A stretch of 64,000 bases of DNA, taken from assembly GCA_021234155.1 (NCBI GenBank), contig JAJEKV010000020.1, positions 7,734,563 to 7,798,562 on the forward strand. Reading direction: 5' to 3'. The position numbers were made by a program, and so were the translations under genes. Below the pieces are notes generated by a model. It was not told the DNA's origin and did not search any database. It saw nothing but the letters and a program-made list of their open reading frames with translations. This DNA is from Isoetes taiwanensis. Taxonomy: Eukaryota; Streptophyta; Lycopodiopsida; Isoetales; Isoetaceae. Below, one piece after another: positions 47,072 to 56,715 of this stretch (positions are counted from its first letter, which is position 1; each line of letters opens with the position of its first letter).

Positions 47072-47643
47072 TGTTGAATCTGTGCCTCTGATGCAGGACT
47101 ATTCATGCATATCGTCGGACCGAGGTCAAGCTCAAAGATCCTCGATCAACCACGGGTCGGACATCCAAGCTTCTGAGAAGACTAAAGAGCCACTTGATCA
47201 AAGCCTTTGGCTCTGTCAAGAGGCGCCGCATAAGTGACAAGTGACGGCCACCACCTTGCGCCCGTCGGATTCTAGGTGATTCTAGGAGGAGGCCGCCAAC
47301 ATTCCGCAAATCAGGCCTCCTTCGAGTCGGCACCGAGAGATCGGTCGAGTGTCTATATTGGGCCCAAGGCCATTGTACTATATATATGAGTAGAGTTAGC
47401 TCATAAGTTTTTAGATGAGTTTTGAGTCTTGTCTCCCTTTCGGTTTTCTCTCTAAGAGAGCTCATGTATTTTCATCATTGATATCAAGGAAGCTTATCAT
47501 CTTTCTTCCATTTGTTCTTTTCTCTTCTTTTTCTTCTCTTTCAGCAAATCCCGCGTGACATAGTCCCCCGGACTCTCCTGTTAGATCCACGGGTCCTCAC
47601 AGAGGGCTGTCTTCCAGGAGTTCCCGAACCCAGACCCCAAACA
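47072..47643 (+). repeat. 3' LTR of gypsy element 1
   Basis: Direct repeat of 36595-37177, ending '...gaccccaaaca'. Confidence 0.8.
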
Positions 47644-47932
47644 TGAACATATGTGTCTTTATATTCTTGGAAGACATTTTTTTGTGATGTCTGTCAAATG
47701 ATACATGTTGCTGGTAGGCAACTTTTCACATGTTTCTCTAAAATATTTCTCCATCCGTGAGACAACAGCTAGGGCGTGCATTGTTACAACTCTTCTTGGA
47801 CCACAGTGATCATCAACTGCTGCATTTTTATTCAGTCTTTTATGTATTCGAGACATTCTAGTGGACCCTAAACGGTGGATAACCATGAAGCATTTCTGGC
47901 AAACTTGTTCACGGTTAATGTAGTGCACGTCT
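47644..47932 (-). pseudogene. DUF7869-type gene, upstream part
   Basis: Minus-strand frame: VCQKCFMVIHRLGSTRMSRI, then RLNKNAAVDDHCGPRRVV, SRMEKYFRETCEKLPT and MYHLTDITKKCLPRI. DUF7869-type proteins have this order ahead of the 'IIDGMDQ' block: a 'VCKxxFLxxxGISxxRL..' helix-turn-helix-like start, a 'D.RG.H..RP' linker and a '..I..FP....HY' segment. The piece is colinear with 34834-36594 once the LTR element between them is set aside. At about 47933 it meets gypsy sequence, so the true 5' end is lost. Confidence 0.6.
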
Positions 47933-48495
47933 GCCGGCAGTTGAACACTCGAGCAGACTGAAAATACTCTAGATTTTGATGATCTGTATAGACTGTGGCG
48001 TTATAAGGAGATCCCTCTAGGAAGTGTCTCCACTCCTTGAAAGAATCTACTAACTCCTTGTCATAAATGGGATAGTTGATTTCAGCAGCCTGAAACTTTC
48101 GTGAGTGATAGGCGATTGGATGCAATTCATGGTCATCCCCCTCCTGTGACAGGATCCTACCAAGAGCAAAATCAGACGCATCTGCTTTGACGACATATGG
48201 GCGCAAAGGATCTGCATGAGCAAGAACTGACGCCGTGGTAAAAGCATGCTTTAGAGTAACGAAGGCAGATTCCGCTTCCACACTCCATTCAAATGCACGT
48301 CCTTAACCGTGAGACGTGTCAAAGGAAGGGACATCTCCAAATAATCCCGAATGAAACGCCGATAGAAATTGGCAAACCCAAAAAATCATTGAACATCTCG
48401 AATGGATGAAGGTGTTTGCCCCTCCAAAACAGTGCTAACCTTTTCGGGATCTATAGAGACTCCATGTGGGGTGATATGATAGCCTATGAACTCCA
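47933..48495 (-). pseudogene. RT C-terminal end and RNase H of element 2
   Basis: Minus-strand text: EFIGYHITPHGVSIDPEKVS, a stop after [24 protein letters not shown] and the RNase H block YVVKADASDFALGRILSQEG with VYTDHQNLEYFQSARVF. The catalytic Asp of DAS is present. The sequence changes to DUF7869-type text right after ARVFNCRQ, a clear breakpoint. Confidence 0.75.
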
Positions 48496-49527
48496 GACAT
48501 CATCGAGAATATGGTAAGAATATGGGGCATGAACTGGAGCAGAGGTAAGAGTTGAATCAGAACATGGAGCAGAAACAGGAACAACAAGGATGGAATCAGG
48601 GGCCCACGATACTGCACGAATCGAAGTCGATGTTGGTGTAAAGACCTGAACTGCAGATGAACTGGAACTAGAGCTAGAACCAGCAAATCAAAATGATCTA
48701 GTACGCCAATCAATCTATGGGTTATTTAGCTCGAGCCAGGGCAGACCCAAGATTATTGATGCATGTGGGCTAGCGATGAGATTGAAGGAAATACTACAAG
48801 AAACTCCCTCGAACAAAACCTAAAGAGGCGCAGTACATTCTGTGACTGCACCCGTGGAGATCTCCCGTCCATCAATCACTTTCACAAAACCGGGTTGCTC
48901 AACCTTGCTTCTAGGGATGGCGTACTTACTGGCAAACACACTATCTATAAAGCAAGCATTTGCACCACAGTTGTGCCAATGTTTCCAATATTCCAACCTC
49001 TGATTTCAATGATATAGAGATGAAGAATGCTTTGCTGACCTTATCCGATGGAATAAACATGTCAAGATGTGTGGAAGGAGTCTAGGAAAAGGCGGCCAGC
49101 CCACGAGAGACTCCTACTACTTGGACCGGCCCCTGAAGTTTTCCGACTGATTTGAGTGCTTCACAGGGCATCCACGAGCAATATGTCCAGTTCCTCTACA
49201 GTAGAGGCAAAGATTAGCCTCTCTCCAACGCTGCTTCTCGGTGGCAGATAAAGGTCCTTGAATTGCCCGATCAATCTGCATAGCTCAGGTCCGGACCTGC
49301 TAGATTCTATAGATGAGACCAAGGAAGGCATAGCTATAGGCGTTTGTGTGATTGGAAAGACCTGACTACGTCTCTCTTGCCTACATTCGAAGAACCGATT
49401 ATCACATCGAACTACAAATCTGATGGCTTCTTCCAAAGTCTGAGGGTCCTCCATAGACAACAGCATATCTTTGACATCCTCACGCAACCGCCTTTGAAAA
49501 CAATCTCGAAGTGCAACATCATCCCAG
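48496..49527 (-). repeat. 1.03-kb duplicated gag segment, copy A (inside RT)
   Basis: Nearly identical to 50312-51344 and in the same orientation. On the minus strand it contains gag C-terminal text ([20 protein letters not shown]). It sits exactly where the central RT domain with the catalytic YxDD should be. Confidence 0.9.
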
Positions 49528-50160
49528 ACATTGGTAAGTCCAAATCGGATAACTATGTACTCAAAATGGCCATACCGAGTACGAAAAGTTGTTTTCCATT
49601 CATCACCCTCCCCGATCCGGATAAGATTATAGGCACCCCGAAGATCAATCTTCGTAAAATAATGTGCACCTTGGAGTTGCTCCAACAACTATGGGATCAG
49701 AGGAAGCGGATACCGATTCGGCACTGTGATTTTATTGAGACCACGATAATCAACGACCAGACGCAGCGAATCATCCTTCTTTTTGACGATGAAGATAGGT
49801 GCTCCAGCAGGGGACTGAGAATGTCGAATGAAACTAGTGGCTAGATTCTCTTCAATATAATCCCGCAAAATCTTCAACTCAGTAGGAGATAGACCATATA
49901 TCGGACCATATGGCGGCATTGTCCCGGGCTGCAAATCAAGAGGACAATCATATGGAAGATGCTCTGAGAACTTGTTGGCCTTGGCTTTGTCAAAAACATC
50001 AGAGAAGTCGCCATATTTATCTAGGAGCATTGGAGCAGACTTCACTGGTGCCAAGCTAGCCGAGGGGTGGATTTGGATTGCAAATACTAAACTTGGATCT
50101 TACTTTCCAGATTTAACGAACTCGCGAAGAGAAATCTTCGAGATACAAAACTGAGGGTGT
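49528..50160 (-). pseudogene. RT N-terminal half of element 2
   Basis: Minus-strand frame: [75 protein letters not shown] (first catalytic Asp), [14 protein letters not shown] and FGLTN. It then runs straight into gag text ([14 protein letters not shown]) of copy A. The palm segment with the Asp pair is missing. The frame changes once between 49688 and 49689. Confidence 0.8.
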
Positions 50161-50311
50161 GAAGAAGCCTCTACAGAAGCAGGAGCAGGAACGGGAATAG
50201 GAGTAGGAGCAACTAGAACAGGAACTGGAGCAGGACTGGAGCAGGAGCAAAAGCAGGAACTGGAACAGGAGCAAGAGCAGGAGCAAGAGCAGAAACTGGA
50301 GCTGGAGTTGG
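50161..50311 (-). other. Pro/Ala-rich linker
   Basis: Low-complexity sequence encoding alternating Ala-Pro-Val (APVPVPAFAPAP) on the minus strand, of the kind that joins gag and pol. A protease motif is not seen, so that domain has probably been lost. Confidence 0.5.
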
Positions 50312-51344
50312 GACATCATCGAGAATATGGTAAGAATCTGGGGCATGAACTGGAGCAGAGGCAAGAGTTGAATCAGAACATGGAGCAGAAACAGGAACAA
50401 CAAGGATGGAATCAGGGGCCCACGATACTGCACGAATCAAAGTCGATGTTGGTGTAAAGACCTGAACTGCAGATGAACTGGAACTAGAGCTAGAACCAGC
50501 AAATCAAAATGATCTAGTACGCCAATCAATCTGTGGGTTATGTAGCTCGAGCCAGGGCAGACCCAAGATTATTGATGCATGTGGGCTAGCGATGAGATTG
50601 AAGGAAATACTACAAGAAACTCCCTCAAACAAAACCTAAAGAGGCGCAGTACATTCTGTGACTGCACCCGTGGAGATCTCTCGTCCATCAATCACGTTCA
50701 CAAAACCGGGTTGCTCAACCTTACTTCTAGGGATGGCGTACTCACTGGCAAACGCACTATCTATAAAGCAAGCATTTGCACCACAGTTGCACCAATGTTT
50801 CCAATCTTCCAACCTCTGATTTCAATGATATAGAGATGAAGAATGCTTTGCTGACCTTATCCGATGGAATAAACATGTCAAGATGTGTGGAAGGAGTCCG
50901 GGAAAAGGCGCCCAGCCGACGAGAGACTCCTACTACTCGGACCGACCCCTGAAGTTTTTCGACTGATTTGGGTGCTTCACAGGGCATCCACGAGCAATAT
51001 GTCCAGTTCCTCTACAGTAGAGGCAAAGATTAGCCTCTCTCCAACGCTGCTTCTCGGTGGCAGATAAAGGTCCTCGAATTGCCCGATCAATCTGCATAGC
51101 TCAGGTCTGGACCTGCTAGATTCTACAGATGAGACCAAGGAAGGCATAGCTACAGGCGCTTGTGTGATTGGGAAGACCTGACTACGTCTCTCTTGCCTAC
51201 ATTCGAAGAGCCGATTATCACATCGAACTGCAAATCTGATGGCTTCTTTCAAAGTCTGAGGATCCTTCCATAGAAAACAGCATATCTTTGACATCCTCAC
51301 GCAACCGCCTTTGAAAACAATCTCAAAGTGCAACATCATCCCAG
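50312..51344 (-). repeat. 1.03-kb duplicated gag segment, copy B (original position)
   Basis: Continuous with gag on its 5' side ([14 protein letters not shown]), so this is the native copy. It differs from copy A by scattered substitutions. Confidence 0.9.
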
Positions 51345-51895
51345 GCAGTATCCACCGTAATTTGACGAAATTCTGCTGCATATACTGAAGTTGGGCGAGA
51401 GCCTTGCTTGAGATTACAAAGTTTTGTGACTGCTGTGCGCTGACGATCGATGTCTCCAAAGTATGCCTTGAGCTCTACAGTGAAAGAAACAAAATCTTGC
51501 AACTCTGGGGCTCCTTTCTCTAACAAAGGAGCAAACTAACTTAGAGCTGGCCCTGTGAGGAGAGAACCAATCAGCCCAACTTGTTCCTGGGCCGGGGGAT
51601 ATCTTTGAGGGTGGAGCTGGATCACAAGCCTGATCTGATTCAAAAAACCATGGAGTTTGGACCGAGTGCCATCAAACTTCTCTGGCAGGCTGATCTTAGG
51701 CTCTGATAGCCTCAATCCAGAGCTAGAAGTATATTCATGTGAAGCAACATGTTCCTTAAGCTCTTTATTGTCCAACTGCAACTGCTGGCATGCTTGAACA
51801 AGCTGCTGGACCTGCTGTAATAAAGTCGAAACCTCCTCCATAGATATAAAATCACCAAATACGAGCAAAAAAATGCTTAGGATCAGAGCAGGCAA
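50977..51895 (-). pseudogene. gag of element 2 with one in-frame stop
   Basis: Minus-strand frame: a coiled-coil start (MEEVSTLLQQVQQLVQACQQ), PEKFDGTRSKLHGFLNQIRL, IGSLLTGPALS, TAG near 51536 where the family has Trp, FAPLLEKGAPELQDFVSF, AYFGDIDRQRTAV, SVYAAEFRQITVDTAWDD and [20 protein letters not shown]. This is the common capsid text of chromovirus-type Ty3/gypsy gag. A CCHC knuckle is expected next, and decayed traces occur further 3' (CRLIGQ...). Confidence 0.75.
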
Positions 51896-52130
51896 GAACC
51901 GGTAAGAGATTCCGGTTCAAACTTTCATGAACCTATGCGAAAACAAGGAAAATACGTGGAAAATATGCAAGAAATACGGGAGGAATATGCCAAAATCAGT
52001 AAAGAATCTGGTATATGAACAAGAATCAAGAGTACAATGGCTCGAAGGCAAGCAGGAACACAAGACAGATGCCTAGAAGGCTCAAGACTAGCATTGAACT
52101 GGAATGGTTCGACAAGAAGGACGTGCCTCC

Positions 52131-52137
52131 TTATATA
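52131..52137 (-). promoter_or_regulatory. TATA box upstream of element 2 gag
   Basis: The minus strand reads TATATAAGGAGG about 240 bases upstream of the gag start, consistent with the U3 end of an otherwise undefined 5' LTR. Confidence 0.4.
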
Positions 52138-52223
52138 TCTAGGCCAACGATCAAGATCACGCCACATGGATGAGATCTCGCCAAGTGTCGCGCATGCATT
52201 TAGGTTCTAAAATGTTTTAGAAC

Positions 52224-53730
52224 TGTGACGTCCCCTACTCGTATACGATGCCCGCACCATATACAAACAGGAGTTCATCCCCCGCACCAGCTCCACACTG
52301 ATACAGGGCCCTCCACGTATCACTGTGATCATCTAGAATCCACAGTGGGAAGAGTGAAGGGGTCATTTACCCCGTCTTCCTCAGGGTCTACCTAGCTGCG
52401 GAAGCGTAAACATACATGTCAGTAACATAACATCATATATCCACCTCGAAGGGTGGTCCATCACATCTGCATAGACAAAGATCAGCACAATACATAGGGG
52501 AAATCCTACCCAAGGCTCAGACTCAAAGGGATGACTGACGGCTTGGGTCTCCGTGAGTTCATTGCGCATGCATAATTCATGGCAATGGATTTGGCGGGCA
52601 TAAGAACATGGCTTAGGGTTGTCCACACCATCCGCCCCCTCCGTGCACACTTTGCGAGTAGGTTGATAAGTGTTGGGACGATCAGAGTTCGCCGGGTGCA
52701 TAGCCAAAGGGGCTATTCCGGGTTACATCTCCCGGTCCCGATGGGGCAGGTAGGGATCGCTCCCTCCGAGATCTACATGCTGACCCAAAGGTGACTAGAG
52801 GGCCCCGCCCTTATTCGACTTAACCTTTGGAAGGTGAACTCCACCCCGGAGGTGTCGAGCCCATGCCTTACCCACACTTTCGGTGGCAAGCCATTAGACC
52901 TAGTCACTCACGATCCCAGGTGAGGGCCTTACACACCGGAGGGATCGGTCCAAGGGTCTAAACACTAACCTCATTCTAAGCCAGTCTGGCCCCTTCACCC
53001 ACAACCAGGTGGGGTTCTTGTACACAGGCCGAAATCTAGTAATGCACTAAGAGGGACTAACTAGGAGCATCATCTACTAAGCTTTAAGTCTCTACCCCCC
53101 TTCCCAATACAATGAGTTCACAGAATCCATCCGTTCATCATATCAACCTAATAAGTAATAAAGAACTAATCTATCTCATAGAGTTAGGTTCTTTAGTTAA
53201 GTCAATCTCGGGATCTACTTGGATGCTAGGGGTGATCTAATAGGCTAAACCTACTGATTCGAAGGCTGGAGTAAGGTTTATGCTATTTGATCGACCAAAT
53301 ACCTGATCCCTGGTTCGCTCCTCTTGATCCGAAGGCGTCCATGTCCCTGTTCTGCTTTGGGATGCGGTCGGAGGAATGATCTGACTAGCTGGGGCGCACA
53401 GGCAGATCGTGGGAGTTGGAATTGACTCTCTAGCGAATCGAGGCTCGAGGCGGAAGGTCCGTGGGGCTAAAAGGGGACTGTTAGGGTTTAATGCCTTATG
53501 TAGGCTATCAGTTAGGTTTAGGGTTGTCCATGACCCTTGGTCTACCTTTAATGGGTTAAAGGTCTAAAGGTGCGCGCATTGCCAAGTGTGCGCACCATTG
53601 CAAGTTGCCCCCTAGGGCGTCCCCCTCGGTATGCGCCGGCGCATATGTCGACCGGGCGGCGCGATAATGCGGACGGGCGCTTGAGACGGTATAACGTCTT
53701 GAGACCGTGATATCGTGATCGAACGTCACA
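52224..53730 (-). repeat. 3' LTR of element 3, 1507 bp
   Basis: Begins TGTGACGTCCCC (plus strand) and ends GAACGTCACA. The first 260 bases recur at 63739. Contains no protein-coding frame of note. Confidence 0.92.
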
Positions 53731-53742
53731 TCTCCCCACCTT
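53731..53742 (-). promoter_or_regulatory. Polypurine tract of element 3
   Basis: Minus-strand aaggtggggaga directly precedes the LTR start TGTGACG. Confidence 0.85.
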
Positions 53743-54555
53743 AAATTGATGTCGTCCGCAAAGATCATGTTCTCCCCCACCTTGGGATCTTCTTAACCTG
53801 CAATCAACCTCATGCATACGATATACCTATTATTACATTTATACACTTAATAGAATTACCTTAAGGTAATATTTACAGGACATTATTGCACTATTATTCA
53901 ATCAAATGCTTAATTATTCACATGTCCTTACAACGATTACTCATAATTTATTATATATACTATTATTCTTCGAGGTACTCTTTATTCCTTGCAACACTTT
54001 TAGACAAAATTGTGTTGCAAGTCTTCGTAGTCCGACCTCCTAGCCCTCCGGAGCGCTCTATTGGCCTGCAGGTCACACTACGTTAGTACCATATTTAATT
54101 ATTTATAAAGTTTTGGTTATATGGTGACCACCCCACCTATCTACATGGATGCGTGGCTAATCTCCCGGCGTAGGAAGAGGGTGATTCTTCCATTATGGCC
54201 GTGGAGACAGCGTCTATATGCCTATATGCCACTCCTGCCTACACCTTTAGTTGCCCAGCGTGGAGGATAGGTCCTTCCCGTATATGGGGCGTGAAGGCCA
54301 GATTCCTCCTATCAAAACATATATGGGGCTAGAGGTGCTTTTCCTATCAATGCATTCCTTAATGACCTCCTTTCTCTCGAGGTCGTCTATTTCCGTGGGA
54401 CAGAGATAGACTTTCCAAGCGGCACCGCGGTCATGCCTACATTGACATTACACCACGTCCTAGAGATTACCGTAGTAATCTCATCATCGGTTACAACGCA
54501 TGCAACCCTTACCTCATAGGTTGCATGCGTAGATTATACCTAACTAGGCAGTTTG
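53743..54555 (-). other. 3' untranslated part of element 3
   Basis: About 0.8 kb between the integrase stop and the PPT, partly AT-rich. No coding frame recognised. Confidence 0.5.
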
Positions 54556-55590
54556 TTAATCTACACAAATCGACATGCCCGGCCGATTTCTTGAGGAGAT
54601 GTTTTTTTTTGCCGTCCCATTGCTCCATAAACCGTGGGTCTTGTTTTCCATATCTCTTTTAAGTACCCATGTTGCGTCTTCCACCGGCAAGTGCTTCCAC
54701 TTGACCAAGTATTGGAGGAACTCCGATCTCCTTGTTTTCTTGAATGCTTTATCAAGAATTAGCTCTGGAACTATCTCCAATTGCTCCTCTGTCATTTCCA
54801 ACATCGTTGGGGTTTCCAGTATTTCATCTGGGTTGGGAGTGTGCTTCTTCAGCAAACTCACGTGGAAGACTTTGTGGATCTTTAAGTGTGCTGGCAAGTC
54901 TAACCTGTAGGATTGGTTACCCACTCTCTTGACTATTTTGAATGGTCCAGCCCACCTTGGAGCAAGTTTCTTGCAATTCCCGATGCGGAGCTTTGCCTGC
55001 TTCACCTTGATCTTGAGCCACACATTGTCGCCAACTTCAAACTGCCTGACTGTTCGATGCTTGTCGGCGATGCTCTTTTGACGACTCCTTGCTGCTAGGA
55101 GATATCCCCGTACTTCTTCTACGAGCTGCTGCATGTCGCTTAGCATTTGTTGGGAGACTTCCACTTTTGACACGGGATTGTGCCAAGTGTCTGGAGTTAG
55201 GCATTGGTAGCCGTAGTTGATCATGAATGGCGACATTTGGGATGATTCTTGCTTGGTGCTATTTATGCATAAACTCCACCAAGTGAATAAATTCCTCCCA
55301 CATACCTTGCTTGTTCGGACATAGTTTGAGCATGTCTTCCAAAATCCTATTGACACGCTCTGTTTGCCCATCCGTCGTGGATGGTAGGCGTGCTCATGGA
55401 TAGCTTCGTTCCAATCGTTGTGAAGAGATCCCGCCGTATGCCGATGAACCGGATCTCGGTCGGAGATAATTTCTCTTGGCATGCCATGAAGTCCGAAAAT
55501 CTCTTTGGTGAAGAGTTTTGCCGTGTCCATAGTTGTGTCCGTGGTCGCAAGGCACAAAATGGGCCATCTTCGACAACTTGTCGACCACAA
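54556..55590 (-). CDS. Integrase C-terminal part with chromodomain (344 codons)
   Basis: The first 100 residues are a frameshifted integrase core; ISDRDP (second catalytic Asp) is kept at residues 43-48, then the frame slips. From about residue 110 the text is normal: SPFMINYGYQCLTPDTW, VRQFEVGDNVWLKI, KLAPRWAGPFKIVKRVG (the GPY/F module) and SYRLDLPAHLKIHKVFHVSL. Residues about 272-320 form a chromodomain (EIVPELILDKAFKKTRR, LQYLVKWKHLPVEDATWV), with the W-K-x-L-P-x-E-x-A-T-W core. In chromoviruses this module directs integration to chromatin marked by histone methylation. An upstream indel prevents translation of this frame as an intact integrase. Confidence 0.8.
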   Translation of the reverse strand: MWSTSCRRWPILCLATTDTTMDTAKLFTKEIFGLHGMPREIISDRDPVHRHTAGSLHNDWNEAIHEHAYHPRRMGKQSVSIGFWKTCSNYVRTSKVCGRNLFTWWSLCINSTKQESSQMSPFMINYGYQCLTPDTWHNPVSKVEVSQQMLSDMQQLVEEVRGYLLAARSRQKSIADKHRTVRQFEVGDNVWLKIKVKQAKLRIGNCKKLAPRWAGPFKIVKRVGNQSYRLDLPAHLKIHKVFHVSLLKKHTPNPDEILETPTMLEMTEEQLEIVPELILDKAFKKTRRSEFLQYLVKWKHLPVEDATWVLKRDMENKTHGLWSNGTAKKNISSRNRPGMSICVD

Positions 55591-56715
55591 CCATCAAGGC
55601 ATCCTTACCTCTTACTGTTCTTGGCAATCCTGTTATAAAATCCATGCTGACGACCTCCCACTTAGCGTTTGGTACAGCTAATGGTTCCAAAGCACCCGGG
55701 ATTGAAGTTGTTCGCGCCGTTTGCTTTGGCATAGCTGACACTCCTTGATGTGGCGAGCTATGCGTTTCTTCATTCGGCCAATAGTAGCTGCTACGCACTT
55801 TGAAGTATGTCTTCATGAAACTGCGTGGCCAGCTATTGGCTGTTGTGGGTGTCGTGGAGGATCAACTTTCTTACTCCGGATGATTCCCAAGACGCACAAC
55901 TTGTTCTTATGGTATAGGAGGTTACCTTCCTTTTTAAAGTTTTTGAAGGTTTCCCTCTCCTTGTCCGTTCTTGCTTCCTTGGACAAGCTTGCCCATACTT
56001 CTTTGAAGTCCTCATCCGTTGGCAAGGTTTCTTCTATCTTTTTCCCGAAATCATTTGAAGAGCGTCGAGATTGCATTGCGGTGCACTCACGGTTGTCGGT
56101 GGATGCCTTGAAAGCATCTGCTTTACGACATTAAGCTTCGGGGTTTGTAGACTATCTCAAAGTCGTACTCTTCAAGAAATTCCATCCACCTTCTGCGCCG
56201 CCAGTTGAGATGTGGTTGCGTGAATCGTATTGGAGCTCTCGGTGATCGGTGTCCAACTGGAATTTCCTCCCTAAGAGGTAATGCCTCAGATTCTCAATGC
56301 CCCGACAAGCGCTAGCGGTTCTTGATCATCGCGTCGGTAACGCATTTTGGCGTCGTTCATTTTCCTTGAGTAAATGCGCTATTACCAGCTCTTCTTGCAT
56401 CGACCGCACTGTGGCTATCTTGCTTGCATCCGTTGCCACTAACTTATCCTTCTCTCGGGTGCGGCGGGGTTAAGGCGAGGCGGTTGTCAAGGCTTCCTTC
56501 AACAACTCAAATCTGCTTGGGCCTTCTTGAGCCAATGGTGCGCCAATTTTTTACTTTCTCGCCTTTGTTAAGTCGATTGGGGCTGCTATCTTTTGCGAAG
56601 TTCTTCGAACTTCCTGTAATACCCTGCTAGGCCAAGGAAACTTCGACCTCATGGGCGTTCTTTGGTGCGGCCATTGGATTCTTTGCCCGATCTTGGCGGG
56701 TGCAGCCGAGATTCC
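55394..56715 (-). pseudogene. RT end, RNase H and integrase N-terminus of element 3, decayed
   Basis: Just after the RT frame stops (VISA then TAA), text continues as GISAAPAKIGQ and APIDLTKARK in drifting frames. LPTDEDFKEVWASLSKEART lies near 55990 and LLYHKNKLCVLGIIR near 55910. SSYYWPN, then HIKECQLCQSK (zinc motif, shifted frame) and WEVVSMDFITGLPR with the first catalytic Asp follow near 55630. Frequent 1-base slips and missing bases make the region non-coding, whereas the neighbouring gag-RT frame is clean. RNase H is barely recognisable. Confidence 0.7.

Larger units (their letters stand above)
36595..47643 (+). mobile_element. Ty3/gypsy LTR retrotransposon 1, degenerate, about 11 kb
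   Basis: Diverged direct LTRs begin TGTTGA and end CCAAACA (36595-37177 and 47072-47643). The interior runs gag, protease, RT, RNase H, integrase in the Ty3/gypsy order on the plus strand. About 3.9 kb of extra sequence follows before the 3' LTR. Many frameshifts and marked LTR divergence mean it is old. It lies inside a DUF7869-type gene. No 5-bp target duplication is evident (agatg versus tgaac), and I do not recognise a PBS after the 5' LTR. The RT text (SFMDGFS..., FQDDFSAYS) belongs to the branch without a visible chromodomain. Confidence 0.85.
47933..52223 (-). mobile_element. Ty3/gypsy element 2, partial and rearranged
   Basis: Minus-strand order: leader with TATA (52223-51900), gag (51895-50977, one in-frame TAG), Pro/Ala-rich linker, RT N-terminal half, an inserted second copy of the gag 3' segment, RT C-terminal part and RNase H. 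It then breaks off into the DUF7869 piece. Integrase and 3' LTR are absent. A full 5' LTR cannot be defined because element 3 begins at 52224. Confidence 0.8.
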
